The notes beneath the pieces were generated by a model. That model saw nothing but the letters and a program-made list of their open reading frames with translations. It did no database searches and had not been told where the DNA came from. Position numbers and translations under genes: made by a program. Of a stretch of 8,179 nucleotides of DNA, positions 1-5,781 are shown in pieces. The first letter of the stretch is position 1. Each line of letters opens with the position of its first letter. Origin of the DNA: Gammaproteobacteria bacterium (GTDB lineage Bacteria; Pseudomonadota; Gammaproteobacteria; Chromatiales; Sedimenticolaceae). Where the stretch lies: the NCBI GenBank assembly GCA_020445165.1, contig JAGRHE010000125.1:1-8179 (forward strand). The letters are read 5' to 3'.

Positions 1-561
1 ACTTACGCCACCTGGTGGATTCGCCAGACTATCGAGCGCGCTATCATGAACCAGACGCGCACGATCCGCCTGCCGATTCACGTCGTCAAGGAAATCAACG
101 TTTACCTGCGCGCAGCGCGCCAGCTGACCCAGAAGCTCGATCATGAGCCGACCGCGGAAGAGATTGCCGATGTCCTCGATCGGCCGATCGACGAGGTCAA
201 GCGTATGCTCGGACTCAACGAGCGCGTCACCTCGGTCGACACGCCGTATGGCAAGGATGCCGACAAGCCGCTGCTGGACACGATCGCGGACGAAAACGCC
301 ACCGATCCGACCGAACACATCCAGGCAGGTGATCTGTCTGGTCATCTGGACGAGTGGCTGGGCAAGCTGAACGACAAGCAGCGCGAGGTGGTGGAGCGGC
401 GTTTCGGATTGCACGGCTACGAAAACTCCACCCTGGAACAGGTCGCGAACGAACTCGGTGTGACCCGGGAACGGGTGCGCCAGATCCAGATGGATGCGCT
501 GAAGCGTCTGCGCGGCATTCTCGAGCAGGAAGGCTTTTCAATTGACACCATCTTCAAGTAG
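1..561 (+). CDS. rpoS: RNA polymerase sigma factor RpoS, C-terminal part (5' end outside window)
   Basis: This is the stationary-phase/general-stress sigma factor (sigma-38), which binds core RNA polymerase in the cytoplasm and directs it to stress promoters. The frame is open from base 1, so the gene starts upstream; 186 residues are visible before the TAG at 559-561. The first visible residues, [20 protein letters not shown], are the region 2.4/3.0 signature and are essentially the same as I recall in E. coli RpoS. Region 3 follows, with [17 protein letters not shown] and then [31 protein letters not shown] corresponds to the region 3.2 stretch, and region 4 contains the helix-turn-helix [13 protein letters not shown] at visible residues about 151-163 (promoter -35 recognition). 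The spacing and the ending IDTIFK fit an RpoS rather than RpoD or RpoH. An internal ATG at 46 is not a start, since homology continues upstream of it. No frameshift or missing motif is visible. Confidence 0.96.
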   Translation, partial: TYATWWIRQTIERAIMNQTRTIRLPIHVVKEINVYLRAARQLTQKLDHEPTAEEIADVLDRPIDEVKRMLGLNERVTSVDTPYGKDADKPLLDTIADENATDPTEHIQAGDLSGHLDEWLGKLNDKQREVVERRFGLHGYENSTLEQVANELGVTRERVRQIQMDALKRLRGILEQEGFSIDTIFK

Positions 562-562
562 C

Positions 563-584
563 TGCGAGGCCAATGGCCGTCGCA
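563..584 (+). terminator. GC hairpin just after rpoS stop; possible weak terminator or mRNA 3' end
   Basis: The arms are TGCGA plus GGCC (563-571) and GGCC, a bulged G, then TCGCA (575-584), around an AAT loop. This gives nine base pairs with one bulge, starting 2 nt after the rpoS stop. No T-tract follows, so this is not a canonical intrinsic terminator. It could instead protect the rpoS mRNA 3' end or allow partial read-through into the next gene. Confidence 0.4.
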
Positions 585-636
585 ACTAATTGTGGGGTTG
601 AGCGCGTGGAATAGCGCAGCGTCATTCGGGTAACCT

Positions 637-645
637 TGATATTTT
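637..645 (+). promoter_or_regulatory. Possible extended -10 element for the 96-residue gene
   Basis: TGATATTTT has a TGn extension followed by TATTTT, which matches four of six positions of the -10 consensus. It would place a start near 652, leaving a short leader with the AGGTG at 654-658 ahead of the ATG at 666. No good -35 is seen at the expected spacing. The gene may instead depend on rpoS read-through. Confidence 0.25.
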
Positions 646-665
646 GTTCAACCAGGTGTGCCGGC

Positions 666-956
666 ATGGCGGAAGACATAAGCAGGAAGGAACGCGAAAT
701 TCTGATGGTGATGCGCAAGGTTTTGGCGCAAGTCATCAAGGACACCACACCGCCCAGCCGGGCGATGAAACATCCTTTGTCTGACGATACCATCCAGGAT
801 GTCAGACACTGCCTGGGCCTGATTTCGGCGCGTGAACGTGAGCTTGCCGATGCGGCCGGTGTCGCCCAGGAACGTCCTTACTTCAGCGATGAGAAGCGTG
901 CGGCGGACGTGGTGCCGATCGCACGTATCGGCAAGGCCGAAAAGCGGGAAGACTGA
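666..956 (+). CDS. Small conserved-looking protein of unknown function, downstream of rpoS
   Basis: I do not recognise a family. The product is 96 residues, soluble and highly charged, with no signal peptide and no membrane segment. The N-terminal half, starting ISRKEREILMVMRKVLAQVIKD, reads as an amphipathic helix. A HPLSDDTIQDVRHCLGLI segment (about residues 38-55) and a helical REREL follow, and the tail is Lys/Glu-rich and probably disordered. The ATG at 666 is chosen because AGGTG at 654-658 sits 7 nt upstream. A TTG at 636 is in frame but would add ten residues (including FCSTRC) with no ribosome-binding site. The gene lies 104 nt after rpoS in the same direction and converges with the isomerase gene. 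Its coding look (charged helices, no stops, a good ribosome-binding site) makes it a real gene with fair confidence. Function is unknown. Confidence 0.75.
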   Translation: MAEDISRKEREILMVMRKVLAQVIKDTTPPSRAMKHPLSDDTIQDVRHCLGLISARERELADAAGVAQERPYFSDEKRAADVVPIARIGKAEKRED

Positions 957-976
957 GTCCTGCCCAGCAGTTCGAC

Positions 977-1012
977 GCCGGGCCGACGCTGAATCGGTCT
1001 GGCGTTCGTTTA
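977..1012 (+). terminator. Probable intrinsic terminator in the convergent spacer
   Basis: GCCGGGCCGA (977-986) and TCGGTCTGGC (994-1003) pair over ten positions, two of them G-U, with a 7-nt loop. A moderately T-rich GTTCGTTTA follows. The wobble pairs are stable only in plus-strand RNA (they become A-C mismatches on the other strand), so it best serves transcription from rpoS and the 96-residue gene. It may also weakly stop the minus-strand operon. The T-tract is imperfect. Confidence 0.5.
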
Positions 1013-1831
1013 CTCGCCGTCGAGTTTCTGCACCTCGACGTCCGCGGCCTGGCGGATCTCGAGTAGCATGTCGGCCACGCGCTGCTCGCGTAGCTGCTGC
1101 TCAATATCGTCGCGCACGCTGGCAAGGTCCGGAACAGCCAGTTCGCGACTCTCCTCGCGCAGGATCACGTGCCAACCGAACTGGCTCTTGACCGGCTCAC
1201 GGGTATAGCTGCCATTGGCCAACTGGCTGACGGCGGCAGCGAATTCCTCAACCATCTGGTCTGCCTCGAACCAGCCGAGGTCGCCGCCGACCTGCTTGCT
1301 CGGCCCCGTGGAATGCTGGCTGGCGAGTGTCGCAAAATCGGCGCCGCCGTCGAGCGCTTCGATCGCAGCCACGGCGGCGTCACGACTGTTCAATAGGATA
1401 TGCCGGGCCTTGTATTCGAGGCCGGGTGTGCCGCCATATTGTTCCTGATAGGCTGCCGTGACCTGCTGTTCATCGATCACGACCTTGTCCAGGGCATCGC
1501 GCACGAATGCCTGCGCCAGCAGGCGCGCCCTGGCCACCTGCATCGCAGCGGCGACCTCGGGCGATGTCTCCAGGGCCTTGCCCTGCTTGGAGTTGGCGAC
1601 GATGAAGTTGTTGACCAGTTCATTGAGCATGCGGATCTGCTCTTCGGCCTGGTCCGGCTCACGGCCGGTCTGACTGGCGAACAAGGCCAGATGCAGCGTG
1701 GTAACGGAAAAACCATCGATCTTGACCAATGGCCTGTTCAGTTCGTCGTCGATCTGCGCAGCGGTTGGCATGCTGGTCACAAGCGCCAGCAACATCGCCG
1801 GCACGAACCCGGTACGGCGTCGGCGGATCAT
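1010..1831 (-). CDS. Secreted parvulin-type (PpiC/SurA-like) peptidyl-prolyl cis-trans isomerase
   Basis: The protein is predicted to catalyse cis-trans isomerisation of prolyl bonds or chaperone proteins in the periplasm. It has 273 residues. It opens with a Sec-type signal peptide: MIRRRR, a hydrophobic run to about residue 20, and a likely cleavage after the Ala-rich PTAA-Q near residue 25. There is no lipobox cysteine, so it should be soluble. A helical N-terminal segment (about 30-135) contains [14 protein letters not shown], as in the SurA/PpiD/PrsA arrangement. The rotamase domain spans about 138-226, from EYKARHILL through [14 protein letters not shown] and GGDLGWF to FGWHVIL, all classic parvulin motifs. 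A C-terminal helix ([18 protein letters not shown]) completes the fold. AGGTG lies 8 nt before the ATG, and that ATG overlaps the yciI stop as ATGA, which indicates translational coupling. The exact client proteins and subfamily are not determinable here. Confidence 0.93.
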   Translation of the reverse strand: MIRRRRTGFVPAMLLALVTSMPTAAQIDDELNRPLVKIDGFSVTTLHLALFASQTGREPDQAEEQIRMLNELVNNFIVANSKQGKALETSPEVAAAMQVARARLLAQAFVRDALDKVVIDEQQVTAAYQEQYGGTPGLEYKARHILLNSRDAAVAAIEALDGGADFATLASQHSTGPSKQVGGDLGWFEADQMVEEFAAAVSQLANGSYTREPVKSQFGWHVILREESRELAVPDLASVRDDIEQQLREQRVADMLLEIRQAADVEVQKLDGE

Positions 1832-2130
1832 TTGGGGAACACCTGCTTGAACGGCTTGACCACGACCTCACTGTAAACGCCTGCGGCCACGTAGGGATCA
1901 GCATTGGCCCATGCGCGCGCGGCATCCAAGTCACTGAACTGGGCAATGATCAGGCTGCCGCTGAAGCCGGCTTCGCCGGGGTCATCGCTGTCCGCTGCCG
2001 GGTTGGGGCCGGCGATGACAAGGCGGCCCTCGTCCTGCAGCGCCTGCAGTCGTTCCAGGTGAGCCGGGCGAGCACTCTTGCGCAGAGGCAGGCTGTTCTC
2101 GACATCGGTTCCAACGATCGAATAAAGCAT
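1828..2130 (-). CDS. yciI: YciI family protein
   Basis: This is a small cytoplasmic protein of the YciI family, which has a ferredoxin-like (dimeric alpha/beta-barrel) fold. The physiological role of its members is largely undefined. It has 100 residues, the usual length. Family features visible are the N-terminal [13 protein letters not shown] strand, [24 protein letters not shown] with the conserved His24 and the GP turn at 41-42, a central [23 protein letters not shown], and [14 protein letters not shown]. Asp78 in the ADPY motif and His24 are the residues usually discussed as a possible active-site pair in this family. GAGGA at 2139-2143 (minus strand) lies 8 nt before the ATG. The gene begins 4 nt after yciB ends and overlaps the isomerase start by 4 bases, so the three are almost certainly one transcript. 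Confidence 0.93.
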   Translation of the reverse strand: MLYSIVGTDVENSLPLRKSARPAHLERLQALQDEGRLVIAGPNPAADSDDPGEAGFSGSLIIAQFSDLDAARAWANADPYVAAGVYSEVVVKPFKQVFPK

Positions 2131-2134
2131 TCTG

Positions 2135-2683
2135 TTAATCCTCGGCTGTGGATTCTTCGGGTTGCATGTGCCGTGCGAGATAGAAGCCCTGCGCGAGCAT
2201 GAATACCACGGTCAGACCGAGAAACCCGAACAGTTTGAAATTCACCCAAACCTCTTCGGAGAAGGTGTAGGCGACATAAAGATTCACCACGCCCATGGCA
2301 AAGAAGAACACGACCCATGCAACATTCAGGCGCGTCCATATAGCTTCGGGCAGGGTGACGGCATGGTCCATCATGCGCTGCAGAAGGCTGCGTTGCATGA
2401 ACAGCTGCGACAGGAGGAAGGCGGCGGCGAACAACCAGTTGACGACGGTCGGCTTCCACTTGATGAAGGTCGGGTCATGCAACGCCAGCGTCAGTCCGCC
2501 GAAAACCACCAGCAGGCCGAGGGTTACCCATTGTGCCGTCTCGACCTTGCGCCTACGCAGCTTGATGTAGGCCACCTGGACGGCCGCAGCCGCGATTGCC
2601 ACCGCGGTTGCGATGTAGATGTCGTACAGCTGGTATGCGACGAAAAACAGGATGACCGGAAACAGGTCGGCGAGCATCTTCAT
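2135..2683 (-). CDS. yciB: YciB / intracellular septation protein A, inner-membrane protein
   Basis: YciB is an integral inner-membrane protein linked to cell-envelope synthesis and septation (historically IspA, intracellular septation protein A). Its biochemical activity is unclear. The product is 182 residues, the normal family length. It shows about five hydrophobic helices near residues 4-19, 22-40, 52-69, 80-96, 119-140 and 150-170 (the first two may form one hairpin). A basic KLRRRK turn follows the second. The family motif [18 protein letters not shown] (69-86) is intact, as are [17 protein letters not shown] and the [12 protein letters not shown] segment. AAGGA at 2691-2695 sits 7 nt before the ATG, which supports this start. 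It leads the tight yciB-yciI-isomerase unit, a pairing (yciB with yciI) that recurs in gammaproteobacteria. The unknown gene upstream ends 58 nt away. Confidence 0.95.
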   Translation of the reverse strand: MKMLADLFPVILFFVAYQLYDIYIATAVAIAAAAVQVAYIKLRRRKVETAQWVTLGLLVVFGGLTLALHDPTFIKWKPTVVNWLFAAAFLLSQLFMQRSLLQRMMDHAVTLPEAIWTRLNVAWVVFFFAMGVVNLYVAYTFSEEVWVNFKLFGFLGLTVVFMLAQGFYLARHMQPEESTAED

Positions 2684-2690
2684 CGTGTCA

Positions 2691-2695
2691 TCCTT
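2691..2695 (-). promoter_or_regulatory. Shine-Dalgarno of yciB
   Basis: AAGGA on the minus strand lies 7 nt before the ATG of yciB. It is a well-placed site that fixes the start and contrasts with the SD-less genes elsewhere in this window. Confidence 0.8.
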
Positions 2696-2716
2696 CGGAT
2701 AGCGGCTTCGGGGCTC

Positions 2717-2742
2717 ATTTCGTGCACAGCACGAATCGAAAT
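2717..2742. repeat. Perfect inverted repeat between the unknown gene and yciB
   Basis: TTCGTGC (2719-2725) and GCACGAA (2729-2735) form a perfect 7-bp stem with a 3-nt loop. The left arm also overlaps ATTTCG (2717-2722), which is complementary to CGAAAT (2737-2742), so two alternative pairings share one arm. No T-tract follows on either strand, so a terminator is unlikely. A processing hairpin in the minus-strand transcript, or a dyad operator, are the possible readings. Confidence 0.4.
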
Positions 2743-3473
2743 CAATGCAGTTGCCTGGTGTTGGTGCACGCCAGGTAATAGCGCTTCATCATGTCACGTA
2801 CCTGCTCCGGGCAAGTCATCTCACTTATCTGCTGCATGCCCTCTGAAAAAAAGTGCTGCGCATCTGTTGGCAGCTGTTCAACGACGGCGTCGAAGGCGGC
2901 AGACATCAGTTCCATATTGTGGCTGCGCGTGGCGATGATTGCGCGGTTCAGCAACAGCAGGCGCCATGGATGATCTTGGTGGATCGGTCCTTCCGCGCAA
3001 GCGGGGCTGGCTGCGTCGAGCAGCTCACAACAGTGCGTGAAAAGCACCGCCATCGCCCGCGGCTCGTTGGTGTGATTGGCTAGGTCCGCCAGCGCGTTTA
3101 CCGCCGGCGCGAGATTGCGGATTTCGCCGCCGTGGCGCGCGATCCACAATGCCAGCGGTAGATTCAGTTGTTCCAGGCGGACCTGGATATCGGGCGAGTC
3201 GAGATCGATCGCCAGGGTTTCCAGTTTGGCGAGAAGGTGCTGACCGTATTCGCCCAGGGTGGTGATCTCGTCCGACCAGGTCGCATCGAACGATTCCTGG
3301 CGTACGTTCATGCTGAGCGCGTCGAAAAGCTGGGTTGCTGCATTGCCGAGCAGGCGTGGTGAGTCGCCGTCGTCGCTCGCGATGGACGCGGCCTCCCGGC
3401 GTTCCTGGAGGATTGCGGCAAGCTCGGACAGCTGATCACGCAGGTAAGCGAGGTCGGCCGGTAACAGGTTCAT
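2742..3473 (-). CDS. Unrecognised all-alpha cytoplasmic protein, 243 residues
   Basis: I do not recognise this family. The product lacks a signal peptide and membrane segments and reads as mostly alpha-helical. It opens MNLLPADLAYLRDQLSELAAILQERREAA, a probable coiled or amphipathic helix. The middle alternates helices such as LEQLNLPLALWIARHGGEIRNL and NALADLANHTNEPRA. Near residues 185-200, HPWRLLLLNRAIIATRSHNM leads into a Glu/Gln-rich segment. The C-terminal part has FFSEGMQQISEM and CPEQVRDMMKRYYLACTN. The pattern suggests helical repeats, but I cannot name them. The start is ambiguous. ATG 3473 follows an extended -10-like element by 8 nt. ATG 3491 would add six residues (MLISRR) and has GGAGG 11 nt upstream. 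The frame stays open much further upstream only because it lies antisense to the nuclease gene. It may be co-transcribed with yciB, 58 nt downstream. Confidence 0.8.
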   Translation of the reverse strand: MNLLPADLAYLRDQLSELAAILQERREAASIASDDGDSPRLLGNAATQLFDALSMNVRQESFDATWSDEITTLGEYGQHLLAKLETLAIDLDSPDIQVRLEQLNLPLALWIARHGGEIRNLAPAVNALADLANHTNEPRAMAVLFTHCCELLDAASPACAEGPIHQDHPWRLLLLNRAIIATRSHNMELMSAAFDAVVEQLPTDAQHFFSEGMQQISEMTCPEQVRDMMKRYYLACTNTRQLH

Positions 3474-3481
3474 GCGGCGCG

Positions 3482-3490
3482 ATATTAGCA
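3482..3490 (-). promoter_or_regulatory. Extended -10-like element 8 nt before the ATG of the unknown minus-strand gene
   Basis: Read on the minus strand, TGCTAATAT consists of TG, one base, then TAATAT, which keeps the key T1, A2 and T6 of the -10 consensus. Eight bases (CGCGCCGC) separate it from the ATG at 3473, so transcription would begin at or 1-2 nt before the start codon. The C just before the hexamer is also a feature favoured by sigma-38, but that is a weak inference. Confidence 0.4.
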
Positions 3491-3540
3491 TGTACCGGGT
3501 GTCCTCCGGCATGCCTGCGAGGGCCGCTTGGATGACCGGC

Positions 3541-3549
3541 TGATAGAAT
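3541..3549 (+). promoter_or_regulatory. Extended -10 promoter element 6 nt before the PHP-nuclease ATG
   Basis: TGATAGAAT is a TGn extension followed by TAGAAT, which matches five of six positions of TATAAT. Only AGCGAA separates it from the ATG at 3556. With normal -10 to +1 spacing, transcription starts at about the A of the ATG. No -35 is seen at 16-18 bp, consistent with extended -10 use, and no Shine-Dalgarno is present. Confidence 0.55.
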
Positions 3550-3555
3550 AGCGAA

Positions 3556-4398
3556 ATGGAACAGAAATTCGATCTGCATGCGCATTCCACCGCCTCGGAC
3601 GGGACCCTGACGCCCGCCGAGCTGATGCGCCGGGCACATGCGGCCGGGGTCGAGGTGATGGCGCTGACCGACCACGATACGGTCGCCGGGCTGGGCGAGG
3701 CGGCGGCAGCGGCCCGCGATCTCGGGCTCGGGTTTGTCCCCGGCGTGGAGGTGTCGGTGACCTGGCAGGGTGGGACGGTCCATATCGTCGGACTCGGAAT
3801 CGATGAGCAGTGCGGCGAACTCCGCGAAGGTTTGCAGGGTCTTTGTGCGTTCCGCGACTGGCGTGCCGAGGAGATCGGCCGCCGCCTCGCGGCCAAGGGC
3901 ATCGAGGGTGCTTACGAGGGCGCCAGGGAACGTTCCAATGGCCGTCTGATCGGGCGCACGCACTTCGCGCGTTTTCTGGTGGATAATGGCCATGCGCGCG
4001 ACGTTCGCGCGGTTTTTCGCAAGTTCCTGGTCAACGGCAAGCCCGGCTTTGTTCCCGGCCAGTGGGCAGAGCTGACGGATGCGGTGCGCTGGATCCGGGC
4101 GGCAGGTGGACAGGCGGTGGTCGCGCATCCGGCGCGCTACACGATGAGTCGCAGCAAGCTGCGACGCTTGCTGGCCGAGTTCAAGGCAGCGGGCGGCGAG
4201 GGTCTCGAAGTGGTGTCCGGCAGTCACAGTCGTGATGATTATTTCCGGATGGCTTATCTGGCCCGCGAGGCCGGCCTGCTGGCCTCGGCGGGATCCGATT
4301 ACCACGGCCCGGAGCATCCGTGGATCGAGCTCGGCAAACTCCCGGCGCTGCCGGACGGATGTAATGCAATCTGGAAAGATTGGTCGTTAAACCATTGA
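3556..4398 (+). CDS. rnm: PHP-domain 5'-3' exonuclease, Rnm (RNase AM) / TrpH / YciV family
   Basis: This is a metal-dependent PHP phosphoesterase. The E. coli homologue (Rnm, formerly YciV/TrpH) is a 5'-3' exoribonuclease that trims 5' ends of 5S, 16S and 23S rRNA and also degrades short oligonucleotides. The product has 280 residues, close to the E. coli length of about 290. The metal-site motifs are all present: FDLHAHSTASDG (His8, His10, Asp15), LTDHDT (Asp39, His40), PGVEVS (Glu65), VHIVG (His76), VAHPARY (His191) and the C-terminal SAGSDYHG (Asp248, His250). GRTHFARFLV and the FVPGQW region fit the inserted domain typical of this subfamily. Translation begins at the first ATG, with no Shine-Dalgarno, just after a -10 element. 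The gene is divergent from the minus-strand unknown and 10 nt ahead of yciO, as in the yciV-yciO pair of E. coli. Confidence 0.93.
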   Translation: MEQKFDLHAHSTASDGTLTPAELMRRAHAAGVEVMALTDHDTVAGLGEAAAAARDLGLGFVPGVEVSVTWQGGTVHIVGLGIDEQCGELREGLQGLCAFRDWRAEEIGRRLAAKGIEGAYEGARERSNGRLIGRTHFARFLVDNGHARDVRAVFRKFLVNGKPGFVPGQWAELTDAVRWIRAAGGQAVVAHPARYTMSRSKLRRLLAEFKAAGGEGLEVVSGSHSRDDYFRMAYLAREAGLLASAGSDYHGPEHPWIELGKLPALPDGCNAIWKDWSLNH

Positions 4399-4408
4399 AT
4401 AAAAAAGA

Positions 4409-5032
4409 ATGTCGCAGTTTTTCCAGATTCATCCTGACAATCCGCAGGCGCGTCTGATACGCCAGGCCGCCGAGATCGTGCGTGGCGGCGGCGTGGACGT
4501 TTACCCGACCGATTCCAGCTATGCCATAGGTTGCCCGATCGGCGACAAGACGGCGATGGACCGGATCCGTCAGATCCGGCGACTCGACGACGATCACAAC
4601 TTCACGCTGGTCGGACGCAGCCTGTCCGAGTTGTCGGCCTACACCAAGCTCGACAATCAGGCCCACCGCCTGATCAAGAACCTGACGCCGGGACCCTACA
4701 CCTTCATTCTGAAGGCGACCAAGCTGGTGCCGAAACGTCTGATGCACGCCAAGCGCAAGACGATCGGCGTGCGCATTCCGGACAACAAGGTGGCGCTGGC
4801 GCTGCTCGACGAGCTCAACGAGCCCCTGCTCAGCAGCACGCTGATCCTGCCCGGTGATGAGATGCCGCTGACCGATCCCTACGACATGAACCAGACCATC
4901 GGGCATGCGGTCGACCTGATCATCGACGGCGGATACTGCGGATTCGAGCCCACCAGTGTGATCGATCTGCACGAAGACGTTCCCCGGGTGCTGCGAAGCG
5001 GCAAGGGCGATGTTTCGCTGTTTGTCGACTGA
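4409..5032 (+). CDS. yciO: YciO, Sua5/YciO/YrdC (TsaC-like) family
   Basis: This protein belongs to the YrdC-domain family whose founding members, TsaC and Sua5, make threonylcarbamoyl-AMP from threonine, bicarbonate and ATP for the tRNA t6A modification. YciO is the paralogous branch and its own cellular role is less certain. The 207 residues match the E. coli length (206), with near-identical blocks throughout: MSQFFQIHPDNPQARLI, VYPTDSSYAIGC (32-42), HNFTLVGRSLSELS, TPGPYTFILKATKLVP, KRKTIGVRIP, LIIDGGYCG, PTSVIDL and VLRSGKGD. The nucleotide-binding YPTD, KRKTIG-RIP and S-STL elements are retained. The start is preceded only by an A-rich AAAAAAGA, with no strong Shine-Dalgarno. Being 10 nt after the nuclease gene, it is probably co-transcribed with it. 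Confidence 0.95.
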   Translation: MSQFFQIHPDNPQARLIRQAAEIVRGGGVDVYPTDSSYAIGCPIGDKTAMDRIRQIRRLDDDHNFTLVGRSLSELSAYTKLDNQAHRLIKNLTPGPYTFILKATKLVPKRLMHAKRKTIGVRIPDNKVALALLDELNEPLLSSTLILPGDEMPLTDPYDMNQTIGHAVDLIIDGGYCGFEPTSVIDLHEDVPRVLRSGKGDVSLFVD

Positions 5033-5033
5033 T

Positions 5034-5064
5034 CGGGCCCGTCGCCGCCCGCGCACGATATAAT
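5034..5064 (+). promoter_or_regulatory. Consensus -10 (TATAAT) 7 nt before the M50-protease ATG
   Basis: TATAAT at 5059-5064 is a perfect -10 hexamer. It is followed by CCCGCCG and then the ATG at 5072, which places the predicted transcription start on or beside the start codon. No convincing -35 lies at 16-18 bp; that area is GC-rich and contains the palindrome CGGGCCCG (5034-5041). There is no Shine-Dalgarno in the interval. Confidence 0.55.
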
Positions 5065-5071
5065 CCCGCCG

Positions 5072-5761
5072 ATGGAAGAACTCACGCTGGTGCAACGCAT
5101 TGCGATCTGGGCGCTACCGCTGGTGTTCGCGGTGACGGTGCACGAGGCCGCGCATGGCTGGGTGGCCGACAAGCTGGGTGACCCTACCGCGCGCAAGCTC
5201 GGCCGCATCACGCTGAATCCCCTGCCGCATATCGACCCGGTCGGAACCTTGCTGGTGCCGATGCTGATGCTTACGTTCACCGGCTTCCTGGTCGGCTGGG
5301 CCAAACCGGTGCCAGTGGCTTTCAACCGCCTGCGTTCGCCCAGGCGTGACATGGCCATCGTTGCAGCCGCCGGCCCGGGCTCGAATCTGGTGATGGCAGT
5401 TCTGTGGTCGCTGGTGCTCCTGGTCGCGCACAACCTGGTGCATACCGTGCAGTCGATCGCGCTGCCCCTGATGCTGATGGCAGTGGCGGGGGTGTTCGTC
5501 AACCTGGTGCTGATGGCGATCAACCTGCTGCCGGTGCCGCCGCTCGATGGTGGCCGGATGCTCAACGGTTTTCTGCCGCAGGGACTCTCGCGGCTCTACA
5601 TGAAGCTGGAGCCGTTTGGGATCTTCATCCTGATCGCGCTGATCATGGTCGGGGTGGTCAAAGTGCTTTTGTGGCCGGTCGTGGTCGGTGGCATCGTGCT
5701 GCTGCCGGGCACCGAACTGGTGTTTGATAGACTGCAGGACCTGCTTCCCCGTCAGTCATGA
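5072..5761 (+). CDS. Site-2-protease-type membrane zinc metalloprotease (M50B)
   Basis: This is a predicted intramembrane zinc endopeptidase of the compact site-2-protease (M50) type. Such proteases cleave membrane-embedded substrates, but this one's substrate is unknown. Its 229 residues hold about six hydrophobic segments. The catalytic HEAAH (His24, Glu25, His28) lies in the first helix. The third metal ligand and C-terminal motif, NLLPVPPLDGGR (Asp159), sits in a later helix. Conserved KLGRITLNPLPHIDPVGT (42-59), GWAKPVPV and AAAGPGSNLVMA are also present and typical of the YwhC/Rip-like minimal family. There is no PDZ domain, unlike RseP. The gene has no Shine-Dalgarno; a perfect TATAAT lies 7 nt before the ATG. 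It sits 39 nt after yciO and 20 nt before the trpS start, within the same plus-strand block, so it can be transcribed from its own promoter and by read-through. Confidence 0.94.
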   Translation: MEELTLVQRIAIWALPLVFAVTVHEAAHGWVADKLGDPTARKLGRITLNPLPHIDPVGTLLVPMLMLTFTGFLVGWAKPVPVAFNRLRSPRRDMAIVAAAGPGSNLVMAVLWSLVLLVAHNLVHTVQSIALPLMLMAVAGVFVNLVLMAINLLPVPPLDGGRMLNGFLPQGLSRLYMKLEPFGIFILIALIMVGVVKVLLWPVVVGGIVLLPGTELVFDRLQDLLPRQS

Positions 5762-5767
5762 TTACCT

Positions 5768-5772
5768 AGGAG
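5768..5772 (+). promoter_or_regulatory. Shine-Dalgarno of trpS, favouring the TTG at 5782
   Basis: AGGAG is a strong ribosome-binding site. It lies 3 nt before the in-frame TTG at 5776, which is too close, and 9 nt before the in-frame TTG at 5782, which is workable. There is no in-frame ATG between the site and the conserved core of the enzyme. Confidence 0.65.
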
Positions 5773-5781
5773 TAATTGTTC

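Noticed and set aside
636..665. TTG 636 as start of the 96-residue gene
   Set aside because: No ribosome-binding site precedes it, while ATG 666 has AGGTG at a good distance; the added residues look non-coding.
2162..2938. Plus-strand frame (258 codons) opposite yciB and the unknown gene
   Set aside because: It is antisense to yciB, which has clear membrane helices and family motifs; the shadow is His/Gln/Glu-rich without domain features.
3474..3902. Minus-strand extension of the unknown gene to a 386-residue reading frame
   Set aside because: The extension runs antisense through the start region of the well-supported PHP nuclease, is Arg/Pro/Ser-rich and has no ribosome-binding site. It is open only because of GC bias.
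3436..4317. Minus-strand frame (293 codons) opposite the PHP nuclease
   Set aside because: It overlaps the nuclease metal-site motifs on the other strand and has low-complexity composition, typical of a GC-rich shadow frame.
5022..5027. TTGTCG as the -35 partner of the TATAAT at 5059
   Set aside because: The spacer would be 31 bp, far beyond the usual 16-18 bp.
4181..5095. Long minus-strand frame (304 codons) opposite the nuclease and yciO
   Set aside because: The plus strand encodes two proteins with intact family motifs here. The antisense product is His/Arg/Gln-rich, with no recognisable motif.
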